64,000 bases of DNA from Bradyrhizobium sp. LTSP885 (GCF_000938305.1 NZ_JYMT01000004.1:434001-498000), one strand, 5' to 3'; positions 46,667 through 55,637 are shown, numbered from the stretch's first letter. Made by a program: numbers and translations. Notes: a model not told the origin generated them from the sequence alone.

Positions 46667-47296
46667 CTATCGCGTCCCGTAGGCACGGTCACCCGCATCG
46701 CCAAGGCCCGGCAGAATATAAGCGTTTTCGTCCAGCCCTTCGTCGATGGCGGCGAGCCAGATCGGAACATCCGGGTGGATGCCACGCATGCGCTCGACCC
46801 CTTCGGGAGAGGCGATCAGACTGACCACCCGGATGTCGTTGGCACCGCGCTCCTTCAGCCGGTCCACCGCCGCGACGGACAGATTGGCTGTCGCCAGCAC
46901 GGGCGAAATCACGATCACGAGCCTCTCGTGTAGATCGCTCGGAGCCTTGAAAAAATATTCCACCGCCACGAATGTTTCGGGCTCACGATAAAGCCCGATG
47001 TGGGCGACACGCGCAGTCGGCACGAGGTCGAGCATGCCGTCCGCAAAGGTAACGCCGGCACGCAGCACCGGGGCGAACACCAGCTTTTTGCCGGATATCG
47101 CCGGCGATTTCATTTTCGCCAGCGGCGTCTCGATCTCGACATCGGCCAGCGGCAGATCGCGGGTCACTTCGTAACAGAGCAGCATCCCGATCTCCTTGAG
47201 GAGTTCGCGAAACGACTTGGTCGAAGTGTCCTTCCTGCGCAACAGTGTCAGCTTGTGCTGCACCAGCGGGTGGCTAACGATCGTGACGCCTTCCAT
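46667..47296 (-). CDS. Uracil phosphoribosyltransferase paralogue with altered PRPP loop
   Basis: 209 residues, co-linear with uracil phosphoribosyltransferase (Upp) throughout: [27 protein letters not shown] at 79-81 in [12 protein letters not shown], and the uracil-binding end [16 protein letters not shown]. The PRPP loop, normally DPMLATGGS or DPMLATGNS, reads SPVLATANL (131-139): the essential Asp is Ser, and the Gly-Gly/Asn-Ser part is Ala-Asn-Leu. It is therefore unlikely to make UMP efficiently, although the uracil end is preserved. It is downstream of URC4 in the same direction. Confidence 0.88.
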   Translation of the reverse strand: MEGVTIVSHPLVQHKLTLLRRKDTSTKSFRELLKEIGMLLCYEVTRDLPLADVEIETPLAKMKSPAISGKKLVFAPVLRAGVTFADGMLDLVPTARVAHIGLYREPETFVAVEYFFKAPSDLHERLVIVISPVLATANLSVAAVDRLKERGANDIRVVSLIASPEGVERMRGIHPDVPIWLAAIDEGLDENAYILPGLGDAGDRAYGTR

Positions 47297-47323
47297 GCCG
47301 AGCCCCTGCCCTAAAATACTGCC

Positions 47324-48589
47324 TTAAAATACAGTGCCATCGCTGATAATTTTAACCGGAGGCGACGCGTCAGCGCGACGTTCACGCGCCAACCGTCGGC
47401 CCGCGGCCCAGGTTCCACCTTCGAGGATTTTCGCCAGCGGCAATACGTTTGCGTCGAGCCCGAGACGGCGCCGCACATGATCCGCGACGCGGTCGAGCAA
47501 CGCGACCGTCAGCGCCCGCCACTCCACGACAAGCGGCGAAGCGACATCATGCTCCCGGAACGCATCTCCTTCGTCGCGGAATGTCAGCACGCCATTGTCG
47601 ACGAACAGACCGCCGTTTCGATACTCGGCAAGGCCGGTCAGCCCATCGATATCGGTCACGTCGATGCCGGCATTCTGCAGCGGTTCGATCAGCGAATAGG
47701 CCAGCCATTGCGAGAGCTTGTGCAACGGCATCAGGTGGCTGGTCACATCCACGGTCGTCAGCATCGGATGCTTCCAGCAATCACCGAGCGCGATACCGCC
47801 GAGCGTCAGCCGCGACGGCCAGATCGGCCCGAGTTCTTTGAGCAGTTCCGACAATATCGTGGGCGCCGGAAGCCTGCCTTCGTCCGCCAGCGATGCCAGC
47901 CGGTCGAATAGCCCGCCGGGCCGCGGCGTATCGAAGCGTCCGAAGACTTCAGGCTTCGCAGCCACCAGCCGGCCGAGGCTGCGCAACAAATTCACCCGGC
48001 CCTCGATGCCGACCAACGGATTGGCATCCGACACCTGCATGCCCCGTGCGAGGTCCGCAACGGATAAATTCGCAAGCGCGTCCGCATCGGCTCGAAGCGG
48101 CTGTCGCGGATCCGACGAGAATGCGCCATCGGCGAACATCGCAAGGCTGGCCAGTCCCAATCCCTCCGAACGGCCGATGGCCGATCCGGTCGCGGGGTCG
48201 TGGTAACGCCATGACGGCCCGGCGCCGGCATCGAGAAAGACGCTGACCATGGCCAGATCGAATTCGGCGCGAGCCCGCGTCGCGGGATCTCGCCATGCGA
48301 TCTGGTCGGCCAGGCCCGTCCAGCGATCGACACCGTTCATCGAGAAATGCCGCCAGCGCGAATGAAACGGCACAGCCAGCGAGGGATACGCCTTGCGCGT
48401 GGTCTCCACCACCAGTTCGGCCGTCGAGTCCATGCGGTCGAGGTGGACACGGAAGTTCGGGAGCCGGTCCTCAAGGCCGATGGCAAGAAGCCGGTGCGCG
48501 CGCTCCCGCACCGCCCCGGCATTGAGCAATGACAAGGCCGCCGACGTCTCGGAACTCACGGAAGACACGGAAGACACGGCCGCGCTCAA
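47324..48589 (-). CDS. URC4/DUF1688 protein of uracil catabolism
   Basis: Up to 421 residues. The start is uncertain: TTG at 48589 (overlapping the URC1 stop as TTGA), or a GTG a few codons inside, because the first ~15 codons are a tandem repeat coding VSS-VSS-VSS. The body matches DUF1688: LLNAGAVRERAHRLLAIG, FHSRWRHFSMNGVDRW, EFDLAMVSVFLDAGAGPSWRY, GRSEGLGLASL and DCWKHPM. URC4 is essential for uracil degradation in the yeast URC pathway, and bacteria with URC1 usually carry it beside URC1, but its reaction is not biochemically settled in my knowledge. Translation appears coupled to URC1. Confidence 0.9.
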   Translation of the reverse strand: MSAAVSSVSSVSSETSAALSLLNAGAVRERAHRLLAIGLEDRLPNFRVHLDRMDSTAELVVETTRKAYPSLAVPFHSRWRHFSMNGVDRWTGLADQIAWRDPATRARAEFDLAMVSVFLDAGAGPSWRYHDPATGSAIGRSEGLGLASLAMFADGAFSSDPRQPLRADADALANLSVADLARGMQVSDANPLVGIEGRVNLLRSLGRLVAAKPEVFGRFDTPRPGGLFDRLASLADEGRLPAPTILSELLKELGPIWPSRLTLGGIALGDCWKHPMLTTVDVTSHLMPLHKLSQWLAYSLIEPLQNAGIDVTDIDGLTGLAEYRNGGLFVDNGVLTFRDEGDAFREHDVASPLVVEWRALTVALLDRVADHVRRRLGLDANVLPLAKILEGGTWAAGRRLARERRADASPPVKIISDGTVF

Positions 48590-49836
48590 TATTTGTCGAG
48601 CGAACGGCCGACGAAGTCCCGCCGGGCTGGCTCCTCGGGCGAGTAGTAGCCGGCAGCCTTCTTCGCAACGATTTCGACCTGAGCATCCGCCGGCACCAAA
48701 TCGTCGGGGATCGGTACGCGTTCGACGATGTCGATACCCTGGCTCACCAGCGCGTCATACTTCATGTCGCTCATGGAAACGAAGCGGTCGATGCGTTTCA
48801 GTCCGAGCCAGTGCACGACATCCGGCATCAACTGCTGGAATCGGGCATCCTGTACACCCGCAACGCATTCGGTGCGCTCAAAATACTGGGCGGCGGCATC
48901 ACCGCCTTCCTGCCGCTTGCGCGCATTGTAGACCAGGAATTTGGTGACCTCACCGAGGGCGCGGCCTTCCTTGCGGTTGTAGATGATGATGCCGAGTCCC
49001 CCGGTCTGTCCGGCACGCACGCATTCCTCGATGCCGTGCAGCAGGTATGGGCGGCAGGTGCAGATGTCCGAGCCGAATACGTCGGAGCCGTTGCATTCGT
49101 CATGTACCCGGCAGGTGATGCTGGTGCGATGGTCCGGCAGTTTGGCGACATCGCCGAACAGGTAGACCGTGGTGCCACCGATCGGCGGCAAGAACACGTG
49201 AAGATCAGGCCGTGTCACCAGTTCCGGAAACATGCCGGCCGTCTGCTCGAACAACTGCCTGCGCAGATTGTTCTCGGTGGTGGCGAAGCGCGCTGCGATT
49301 CCTGGGAGATACCAGACCGGGTCGATCGCGATCTTGACAACGGAGACGCTTCCACTCTCGTTAACGACAGCACCGTCGCGCTTGAGCCGACCGGCAGTGA
49401 TCGCGGCCTGCAATTCGGGCAAATCGAGGCGGGCGCGGGTGACAGCAATGCTCGGACGGATATCGACGCCCTCGGCAATGTCTTTCGAGAACGCCTCTGC
49501 AGCCAGGTGTCCCCATGGATCGAGCGAGACGATCCGGTTCGGATCCGTCCATTGCGGGAATGGTCCAACGGTGGCGGCAGGTTGCGTATTGGTCAGGTCC
49601 GGACGCCGGATCGGATCGAGCGCGCCCGACGAGACCGCCAGTGCGCGATAGATCGAATAGGAGCCGCTGTGGGTGCCTATCACATTGCGCTGCTGGGGGC
49701 GTGAAACCGTCCCGATTACCGGCCCGCGTTCACGCGCCGTGGCCGCTCCCCAATGAATCGGGAAATCAACCTTCGCGCCCGGCGCCGGATGGGATGTAAT
49801 CCGAATATGATCAGTTCGATTAGAACGAGTCATCAT
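48586..49836 (-). CDS. URC1-type GTP cyclohydrolase II homologue (uracil catabolism)
   Basis: 416 residues from the ATG at 49836 (ATG 49833 is equally possible). The C-terminal ~200 residues are RibA-like: RVHDECNGSDVFGSDICTC gives zinc ligands C248, C259 and C261 in the C-x10-C-x-C spacing, followed by IIIYNRKEGRALGEVTK, the catalytic REGRG-like segment (here RKEGRA). The N-terminal ~200 residues are the URC1-specific extension (GTHSGSYSIYRALAV, WGHLAAEAF). It would open or deaminate the pyrimidine ring of a uracil nucleotide rather than act in riboflavin synthesis. It is first in the leftward URC1-URC4-UPRT unit and divergent from the second UPRT gene. Confidence 0.9.
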   Translation of the reverse strand: MMTRSNRTDHIRITSHPAPGAKVDFPIHWGAATARERGPVIGTVSRPQQRNVIGTHSGSYSIYRALAVSSGALDPIRRPDLTNTQPAATVGPFPQWTDPNRIVSLDPWGHLAAEAFSKDIAEGVDIRPSIAVTRARLDLPELQAAITAGRLKRDGAVVNESGSVSVVKIAIDPVWYLPGIAARFATTENNLRRQLFEQTAGMFPELVTRPDLHVFLPPIGGTTVYLFGDVAKLPDHRTSITCRVHDECNGSDVFGSDICTCRPYLLHGIEECVRAGQTGGLGIIIYNRKEGRALGEVTKFLVYNARKRQEGGDAAAQYFERTECVAGVQDARFQQLMPDVVHWLGLKRIDRFVSMSDMKYDALVSQGIDIVERVPIPDDLVPADAQVEIVAKKAAGYYSPEEPARRDFVGRSLDKY

Positions 49837-50115
49837 TACGCACCAATAGATGTCGACTGCCCGCCGGGCGGACAGGCCCGGTTGCCAGCAATCGAAGGAT
49901 TCTCCAGTATGGCGGAACCGCGGCTGAACACAACGGCCGTTTTGGAGCGTCGCGGGCATTAACCTTATGGTTTACGACGCGATCATGACCCATGCAGCCA
50001 AGGCCGCCTCGGTTTGCCCGCCCCACGAACGAAGCGGCGCTCGATGGTCGGAAGCAGCATGGGGCATGCCACTTGCACGACATCCCACCCGCGCCACCCC
50101 GGACAAAGCGATCTC

Positions 50116-50751
50116 ATGACCAAGAAAAGCGTGAACCTCGTCAGCCACCCCCTGGTCCAGCACAAGCTCTCGCTGATGCGCGACAAGGATCGCTCCACCA
50201 AGGGCTTTCGCGAGCTTCTGAACGAGATCGGAATGCTCCTCTGCTATGAGGTCACCCGGGACTTGCCTCTGGAAATGGTCGACATCGATACGCCGGTCGC
50301 CGCGATGAAGGCACCGAAGATCGCGGGCAAGAAACTCACTTTCGCTCCGATCTTGCGGGCGGGTGTCGGATTTCTCGACGGGATGCTGGCGCTCGTTCCG
50401 GCAGCGCGCGTCGCCCATATCGGCCTCTACCGGGATCCCGAAACGCTTGAAGCCGTGGAGTACTTCTTCAAGGCGCCGCAGGACGTGTCGGACCGCATCG
50501 TGATCCTGTTGGATCCGATGCTGGCTACGGGAAATTCAGCCTGCGCCGCGGTCAGCCTGCTCAAATCGCGAGGCGCCCGAGATATCAGGTTCGTCTGCCT
50601 GCTCGCGGCCCCCGAGGGGATTGCCCGATTTCAGGATGAGTGTCCTGACGTCCCGATCTGGACTGCTGCCATCGACGAGAGACTGAATGATCACGGCTAT
50701 ATCGTGCCAGGCTTGGGCGATGCCGGAGACAGAATGTTCGGCACCAAGTAA
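50116..50751 (+). CDS. upp: Uracil phosphoribosyltransferase
   Basis: 211 residues from the ATG at 50116; upstream in-frame codons look non-coding. All Upp features are intact: [22 protein letters not shown] near 81, the PRPP loop [10 protein letters not shown] at 133-142, and [17 protein letters not shown] at the end. It makes UMP from uracil and PRPP, the entry step of the URC route. It is divergent from URC1 with 279 bases between starts and is convergent with the ring-opening amidohydrolase. It is ~60% identical by eye to the altered paralogue, so the two are likely an old duplication. Confidence 0.93.
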   Translation: MTKKSVNLVSHPLVQHKLSLMRDKDRSTKGFRELLNEIGMLLCYEVTRDLPLEMVDIDTPVAAMKAPKIAGKKLTFAPILRAGVGFLDGMLALVPAARVAHIGLYRDPETLEAVEYFFKAPQDVSDRIVILLDPMLATGNSACAAVSLLKSRGARDIRFVCLLAAPEGIARFQDECPDVPIWTAAIDERLNDHGYIVPGLGDAGDRMFGTK

Positions 50752-50760
50752 GTGTGTGGC

Positions 50761-50785
50761 ATCGCCTTCGCGCCGAAGCGGCGAT
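50761..50785. terminator. Weak hairpin between upp and the amidohydrolase gene
   Basis: ATCGCC...GGCGAT arms with an inner TTCG/CGAA pair lie ten bases after the upp stop, in the 75-bp gap between convergent genes. There is no T-run, so the call is tentative. Confidence 0.4.
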
Positions 50786-50826
50786 ATGACGAAATTGACG
50801 CGCGTAACGGCAACGGAGCCTAATCG

Positions 50827-51963
50827 TCAGCCTGAATTGTTGGTCAATAGTCGAGCTATGACGGCTACGGGCCCGCCGCCAGGCGGCCCCTGATGTTCGG
50901 CTCCGCCAGAGACGTAGACGGCGCCGGTTCCCGACAAGCCACTGATCAATCCGCCGACAGCGGCGCGGGCGTGCCGGGTTGAGCTGATGTCCGTATCCTC
51001 AAGCATGATGTGACGAAATCCGCGGATGCTGCCGCTCGGCGAGGCTTCCGCCTTGGCGAAGATGTTGACGAGCTGGCGGTTCGCCGTCGGCGGTTTGGAG
51101 TCGTATTCGACCTGCAGTCCCACACTTTTCAGTGCATCGATCACGGCTGCGGAATCGATGGCGTCTTGCATCACGGCGTGCCCGATCTCGAAGGGGGCCG
51201 CCGACGATGCCGAATTGCCAAGCACGATGACAACATTGTGCATCAACTCGATGCCCGCCGACGTCGACGCGACCGACGAAAACAGATCGAACCGCCGAAG
51301 CACGTGCTCATCGTCAATCGCGCCGTCAATCTCGCCAAGCGCGACGGCCACGCCCAGCGCCGATGCGCCACGCGAATACGCCATCGAGCCGTACGCGCTG
51401 TTGGTCACGGTCTCATTGCCTCGCGCCGTCGCGGCCTCGATGCGGTCGCTCGTCAGAAGCGGACACTTGATCTGAACGAAATGGACGTCCTGTGGATCGA
51501 CGATAGCAGCGTCGGCCATGGCGGCGGCGACGGCCCTTGCCGTTTCCCTGATCTGCACCCCGCGCCCGATCTCCTCGGGCAGGAAATCCCGCGTCTGTGC
51601 CATCCCGATGCTGAGGCGCTTCCCGGCAACGTCTTCGGAATCGCGACCGGCAGCCGCGTCACGCGTGAAGACGGTGATATGTGGGCTGAGCACACCTTCC
51701 GTGCCACCCGACATCACGAACGCGATCCGTTGCTCAACGCGGTGCGGCAGCAGATCGACATAAGGCGCCAGGGTCGCGCTGAGAGCTGAAACGGCGTATT
51801 CGCGCGTGAAATCATTGACGCCACCATTGCCCTCGGTCTTGCCCAGTATCGCGACGATCGACCTTGGATCAATTTTGCCTTGCTCGATCAGGTTCAGCAG
51901 GCCGGAGGCGTCCCCGGGGCCTTTGGTGGAAATCCGAAAGACGTTGACCGATTTTGTGCGCAT
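50827..51963 (-). CDS. Ring-opening amidohydrolase, cyanurate hydrolase/barbiturase family
   Basis: 378 residues; the ATG at 51963 has GAAGGGAAGG upstream, and the family start RTKSVNVFRI agrees. This fold is a threefold toroid with Lys-Ser dyads. They are visible as K42 (ILGKTEGNG) with S85 (FVMSGGTEG), K166 (QIKCPLL) with Ser near 230 (LFSSVAST), and K304 (IFAKAEASPSG) with S352 (GAVYVSGGAEHQGPPGGG). The enzymes open cyanuric acid or barbituric acid. Next to a uracil pathway, barbiturase (oxidative pyrimidine) or another cyclic imide activity is attractive; the residues that distinguish the two were not resolved. It is divergent from a PotABCD-like importer. Confidence 0.88.
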   Translation of the reverse strand: MRTKSVNVFRISTKGPGDASGLLNLIEQGKIDPRSIVAILGKTEGNGGVNDFTREYAVSALSATLAPYVDLLPHRVEQRIAFVMSGGTEGVLSPHITVFTRDAAAGRDSEDVAGKRLSIGMAQTRDFLPEEIGRGVQIRETARAVAAAMADAAIVDPQDVHFVQIKCPLLTSDRIEAATARGNETVTNSAYGSMAYSRGASALGVAVALGEIDGAIDDEHVLRRFDLFSSVASTSAGIELMHNVVIVLGNSASSAAPFEIGHAVMQDAIDSAAVIDALKSVGLQVEYDSKPPTANRQLVNIFAKAEASPSGSIRGFRHIMLEDTDISSTRHARAAVGGLISGLSGTGAVYVSGGAEHQGPPGGGPVAVIARLLTNNSG

Positions 51964-52312
51964 GCCCTTCCCTTCGGATATCTTCGGGCCGACGAAAGGA
52001 TATGGCAAGCCATCACGGCTCCCGGCGTTTCCGGGCGCGCAACGGCTTGATCGCTACAAGATGGCTTGCGAAAGGATCGTTTTCCAACATAGCCTCAATC
52101 GCTTAGGTTCGGGTGTAAAGCTGCGGATGCGGGGTAACGCGGCAACCGGCCTCCGATTTCTCGGCCGGAGCAGCGCAGTCGACTTCATGGACAGCCGAAT
52201 TTGCCCAGTTTTTGTCTCATCTGTCGCAATTTTTGGCACATCTGTTGCATCTAACTACGAATAGCGTCCAGGGGCGACAGGTCGCCCAGGGTCCTCGGCA
52301 AGACGATACGGA
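51964..52312. other. 349-bp divergent control region of amidohydrolase and importer genes
   Basis: No gene. The notable content is the pair of direct repeats at 52218-52249 close to the importer start. Promoters for both directions are expected here. Confidence 0.6.
52218..52249. promoter_or_regulatory. Two direct repeats CATCTGTYGCA, 21 bp apart
   Basis: CATCTGTCGCA (52218-52228) and CATCTGTTGCA (52239-52249) differ at one base and start 21 bases apart, two helical turns. They lie 64-95 bases before the importer ATPase start, where an activator or repressor would bind on one face of the DNA. The regulator is unknown; none is encoded next to it. Confidence 0.55.
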
Positions 52313-53356
52313 ATGGTGCGGATGACGACCACGGCGGCGCTCGAACTGGTGCAATTGACGAAGATGTACGGCGGCGTCACCGCCGTTGACGCCATCAACC
52401 TCAAGATTCCTGCCGGCTCCTATTGTTGCCTGCTCGGGCCGTCTGGCTGCGGCAAGACGTCCACGCTGCGCATGGTGGCAGGCCATGAATCGGTGACTTC
52501 AGGCGACATCCTGGTTGGGCCGAAGAATGTGACGGACCTGCCCCCTGCCAATCGAAGCACGGCGATGATGTTCCAGTCTTACGCCCTGTTCCCACATCTT
52601 TCCGTCATCGACAATGTTGGCTTCGCTTTGAAAATGAAGGGCGTTGCCAAAGCTGTGCGCCATGCCGAAGCCAACAAGTTGCTCGAGCTCGTCGATATGC
52701 AGCCTTATGCGGCAAGGCTACCGGGCCAGCTTTCCGGAGGCCAGCAGCAGCGCGTGGCGCTCGCGCGCGCACTAATCACCTCTCCTCAAATCCTGCTCCT
52801 GGACGAACCACTTTCGGCGCTCGATCCGTTCTTGCGACTGCGGATGAGAGCCGAATTGAAAAAGCTGCAGCGCGAACTTGGGATTACCTTTATCCATGTG
52901 ACGCATGGCCAGGACGAGGCGATGGCCCTGGCCGATATCGTGGTTCTCATGAATGGCGGCCGGATCGAACAGCAGGGTTCGCCGCGTGAAATCTTCAACC
53001 ACCCCCGAACCGAGTTCACGGCGAAATTCATCGGCGGCCACAACGTCATCGCTGTCGGCCCCGAGACCTTCGCCGTTCGGGTTGATCGGCTGATGCTGAA
53101 AAAACCGAACGAAACCGTCATTGGTCCATCGATTGCAGGCACCGTCGGCGAAGTCGAATACCAGGGGACCTATGTCCGCGTCGTCGTTACCATCGAGGGC
53201 GGATCCGAGATCTCGGCCCAGGTCACGGAAACTGAATTCGATGCCGCCAACTACGCCGTAGGTGAACGTGTTCTCGCCACATGGGACCCGACGCAAGCCA
53301 GCCCACTTAAGACCACCAGTTCTGTAACCGTCCGATCGCCTGAAAAGGCGGCGTGA
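52313..53356 (+). CDS. PotA/AfuC-type ABC importer ATPase
   Basis: 347 residues; ATG 52313 or ATG 52322 are both possible starts. Walker A GPSGCGKTS at about 42-50, Q-loop MMFQSYALFPHLSV, signature LSGGQQQRVALARAL near 140, Walker B LLLDEPLSALDP near 163 and the H-loop VTHGQDEAMALAD; residues from about 240 form a TOBE domain. This is the spermidine/putrescine-thiamine-iron importer type. It is first in a rightward unit with a binding protein, two permeases and a racemase, and faces the ring-opening amidohydrolase across 349 bases. Confidence 0.93.
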   Translation: MVRMTTTAALELVQLTKMYGGVTAVDAINLKIPAGSYCCLLGPSGCGKTSTLRMVAGHESVTSGDILVGPKNVTDLPPANRSTAMMFQSYALFPHLSVIDNVGFALKMKGVAKAVRHAEANKLLELVDMQPYAARLPGQLSGGQQQRVALARALITSPQILLLDEPLSALDPFLRLRMRAELKKLQRELGITFIHVTHGQDEAMALADIVVLMNGGRIEQQGSPREIFNHPRTEFTAKFIGGHNVIAVGPETFAVRVDRLMLKKPNETVIGPSIAGTVGEVEYQGTYVRVVVTIEGGSEISAQVTETEFDAANYAVGERVLATWDPTQASPLKTTSSVTVRSPEKAA

Positions 53357-53374
53357 CATTCAAGGGAGATCATC

Positions 53375-54667
53375 ATGAGCAAATCTTCGAAACTCAATGG
53401 CGGCGTTAGCCGTCGCGCTATGCTGAAGGGCGCGGCCGGAGCCGTCGGCCTGGTGGCAGGTTCGGGCGCAATTACCGGATTTCCCTATGTCCATTCGGCC
53501 GAGCCGAAAGTCCTGCGCTATCTCGGAACGGCGGTAAACGAAGGTGACGATATCTCCAAGAAATGTCTGGAAGATACCGGGATCAAGATCGAATACATCA
53601 CGGCAACCACCGACGACGTGACCAAACGTGTGATCACCCAGCCGAACTCGTTCGATGTGCTGGATACGGAATATTTCTCGCTGAAGAAGCTGGTGCCGTC
53701 GGGCAATATTTTTGCCCTCGACTCCAAGAAGATCAAGGAATTCGACAACATCACCCCGGTGTTCACCAAGGGCCAGTTGCCGAACGGCAAGAAGATCGGC
53801 AATCAGGGTACCGCGCCGTGGAAGGTGCTCTATCTCGAGGGAGCGAACTCCAAGACGTTCTCCAAAACGCCGACCGAGTTCGTGACGCTGATCCCGACAG
53901 TCTACAATGCCGATACGCTCGGCATCCGGCCCGATCTGATCAAGCGGCCCATCTCATCATGGACCGAACTGCTCAATCCCGAATTCAAGGGCAAGGCCTC
54001 GATTCTCAACATTCCGTCGATCGGAATCATGGATGCCGCGATGGTGGTCGAAGCCACCGGTCAGCACACCTATGCCGACAAGGGCAACATGACGAAGGCC
54101 GAGATTGATCTCACCATGAAGATCATGACGGAAGCCAAGAAGGCCGGCCAGTTCCGCGCGTTCTGGAAGGACTTCAACGAATCCGTCAACCTGATGGCAT
54201 CGGGCGAAACCGTCATTCAGTCGATGTGGTCGCCCGCGGTCACCAAAGTGCGCTCGATGGGAATCGCCTGCACGTTCCAGCCGCTCAAGGAAGGCTATCG
54301 CTCTTGGGCGTCAGGGTTCTGCGTGTCGAAGGCGGTTTCGGGACCGAAGCTCGATTGGGCCTATGAATTCGTGAACTGGTATCTGTCGGGGTGGGCTGGC
54401 GCCTATCTCAATCGCCAAGGCTACTACTCGGCTGTGCTGTCCACCGCCAAGGCCAACATGACGGCCGACGAGTGGGGCTACTGGATGGAAGGCAAGGCCG
54501 CCGTCGCCGACATCAAGGCGCCCGACGGTACGATCCTCGAGAAGGCCGGCGCCAAGCGTGACGGCGGATCTTACGACGACCGCATGGGCGGCGTCGCCTG
54601 CTGGAACGCCGTGATGGACGAGAACGATTACATGGTGCGCAAGTGGAATGAATTCATCGCCGCTTGA
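53375..54667 (+). CDS. Periplasmic substrate-binding protein of the PotABCD-like importer
   Basis: 430 residues. The N-terminal SRRAMLKGAAGAVGLVAGSGAI is a twin-arginine signal, implying export of a folded protein. The mature part has PotD-like features: VLRYLGTAVNEGDDISKKCLEDTGIKIEYI, FDVLDTEYFSLKKLV, GKKIGNQGTAPWKVLY and a hinge region with SVNLMASGETVIQSMWSPAVTKV. It is longer than usual PotD (about 350), with extra C-terminal sequence. The gene starts 18 bases after the ATPase stop and is followed by a 13-bp stem before the permeases. Ligand unknown. Confidence 0.9.
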   Translation: MSKSSKLNGGVSRRAMLKGAAGAVGLVAGSGAITGFPYVHSAEPKVLRYLGTAVNEGDDISKKCLEDTGIKIEYITATTDDVTKRVITQPNSFDVLDTEYFSLKKLVPSGNIFALDSKKIKEFDNITPVFTKGQLPNGKKIGNQGTAPWKVLYLEGANSKTFSKTPTEFVTLIPTVYNADTLGIRPDLIKRPISSWTELLNPEFKGKASILNIPSIGIMDAAMVVEATGQHTYADKGNMTKAEIDLTMKIMTEAKKAGQFRAFWKDFNESVNLMASGETVIQSMWSPAVTKVRSMGIACTFQPLKEGYRSWASGFCVSKAVSGPKLDWAYEFVNWYLSGWAGAYLNRQGYYSAVLSTAKANMTADEWGYWMEGKAAVADIKAPDGTILEKAGAKRDGGSYDDRMGGVACWNAVMDENDYMVRKWNEFIAA

Positions 54668-54689
54668 TGCAATCCACCTGATGCACTCC

Positions 54690-54726
54690 AAAGGACTTGC
54701 CGGCCAACGCGCACGGCAAGTCCTTT
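54690..54726 (+). terminator. Stem-loop between binding-protein and permease genes
   Basis: A perfect 13-bp stem (AAAGGACTTGCCG 54690-54702 / CGGCAAGTCCTTT 54714-54726) with an 11-base loop and a following CTTC. Inside an operon this is expected to cut transcription partly or protect the 3' end of the binding-protein message, giving more binding protein than permease. Confidence 0.75.
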
Positions 54727-54754
54727 CTTCGCCATCACCGCGATCGGCCTTTCA

Positions 54755-55636
54755 ATGACGCAAGACCGCAAGACCTTCGTTGCGTGGCTTCAGGCCGCAC
54801 CGATGATGCTCGTGTTCGCGCTGTTTTTCCTGTTGCCGTTGATTTTCGTGACCATCGTCAGCGCGTGGGACTACAACGAATATGAAATGATCCCGGCCTT
54901 CAGCCTGCGTGGCTACAGCGATACGTTCGAGGGATGCATCGCCGATCTGCCCAATCTCTGCACCATCCTGAAGACCTATCTGAAGACCCTCAAATTATGT
55001 CTGCTGACGTGGAGCCTGACCCTTCTGATCGGCTTCACCGTCGCTTATTTCCTCGCGTTCCACGTCCGGTCCAAGACCTGGCAGATCGTGCTCACCCTGC
55101 TTTGCACCATCCCGTTCTGGACGTCGAATGTGATCCGCATGATTGCGTGGATTCCGCTGCTTGGCCGCAACGGGTTGGTCAACAAGGGCCTCCAGGGTGC
55201 CGGGTTGATCCATCAGCCGCTGGAATGGTTGCTGTTCTCGGAGTTTTCCGTCGTACTTGCCCTCGTTCACCTCTTCACATTCTTCATGGTGGTACCGATC
55301 TTCAATTCGATGATTCGCATCGACAAGCGGTTGATCGAAGCCTCCTATGATGCCGGCGCCACCGGATGGCAGACCCTGGTGAACATCATTATTCCCCTGG
55401 CAAAGCCGGGAATCGTGATTGGCTCGATCTTCGTGATCACGATCGTGATGGGTGATTTTGTCACGATCGGAGTGATGGGCGGCCAACAGATTGCATCTGC
55501 GGGCAAGATCATCGAGGCGCGCCTGAATGCGCTGCAATTCCCGGCGGCTGCAGCCAACGCGGTCATCCTGCTCGGCATCACGATCCTGATTATTTCGGCG
55601 CTGACCAAGGTCGTCGATATTCGCAAGGAACTGTGA
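54755..55636 (+). CDS. PotB-like ABC importer permease
   Basis: 293 residues with about six hydrophobic helices. FFLLPLIFVTIVSAW is the first span; the VAYFLAFHVRSKTWQIVLTLLCTIPFWTSNVIRMIAWIPLLGRNGLVN block near 90-140 and the EASYDAGATGWQTLVNIIIPLAKPGI coupling loop near 197 are typical of BPD_transp_1 PotB proteins. It forms the channel heterodimer with the next permease. The start lies 88 bases after the binding-protein stop, beyond the stem-loop. Confidence 0.92.
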   Translation: MTQDRKTFVAWLQAAPMMLVFALFFLLPLIFVTIVSAWDYNEYEMIPAFSLRGYSDTFEGCIADLPNLCTILKTYLKTLKLCLLTWSLTLLIGFTVAYFLAFHVRSKTWQIVLTLLCTIPFWTSNVIRMIAWIPLLGRNGLVNKGLQGAGLIHQPLEWLLFSEFSVVLALVHLFTFFMVVPIFNSMIRIDKRLIEASYDAGATGWQTLVNIIIPLAKPGIVIGSIFVITIVMGDFVTIGVMGGQQIASAGKIIEARLNALQFPAAAANAVILLGITILIISALTKVVDIRKEL

Positions 55637-55637
55637 G

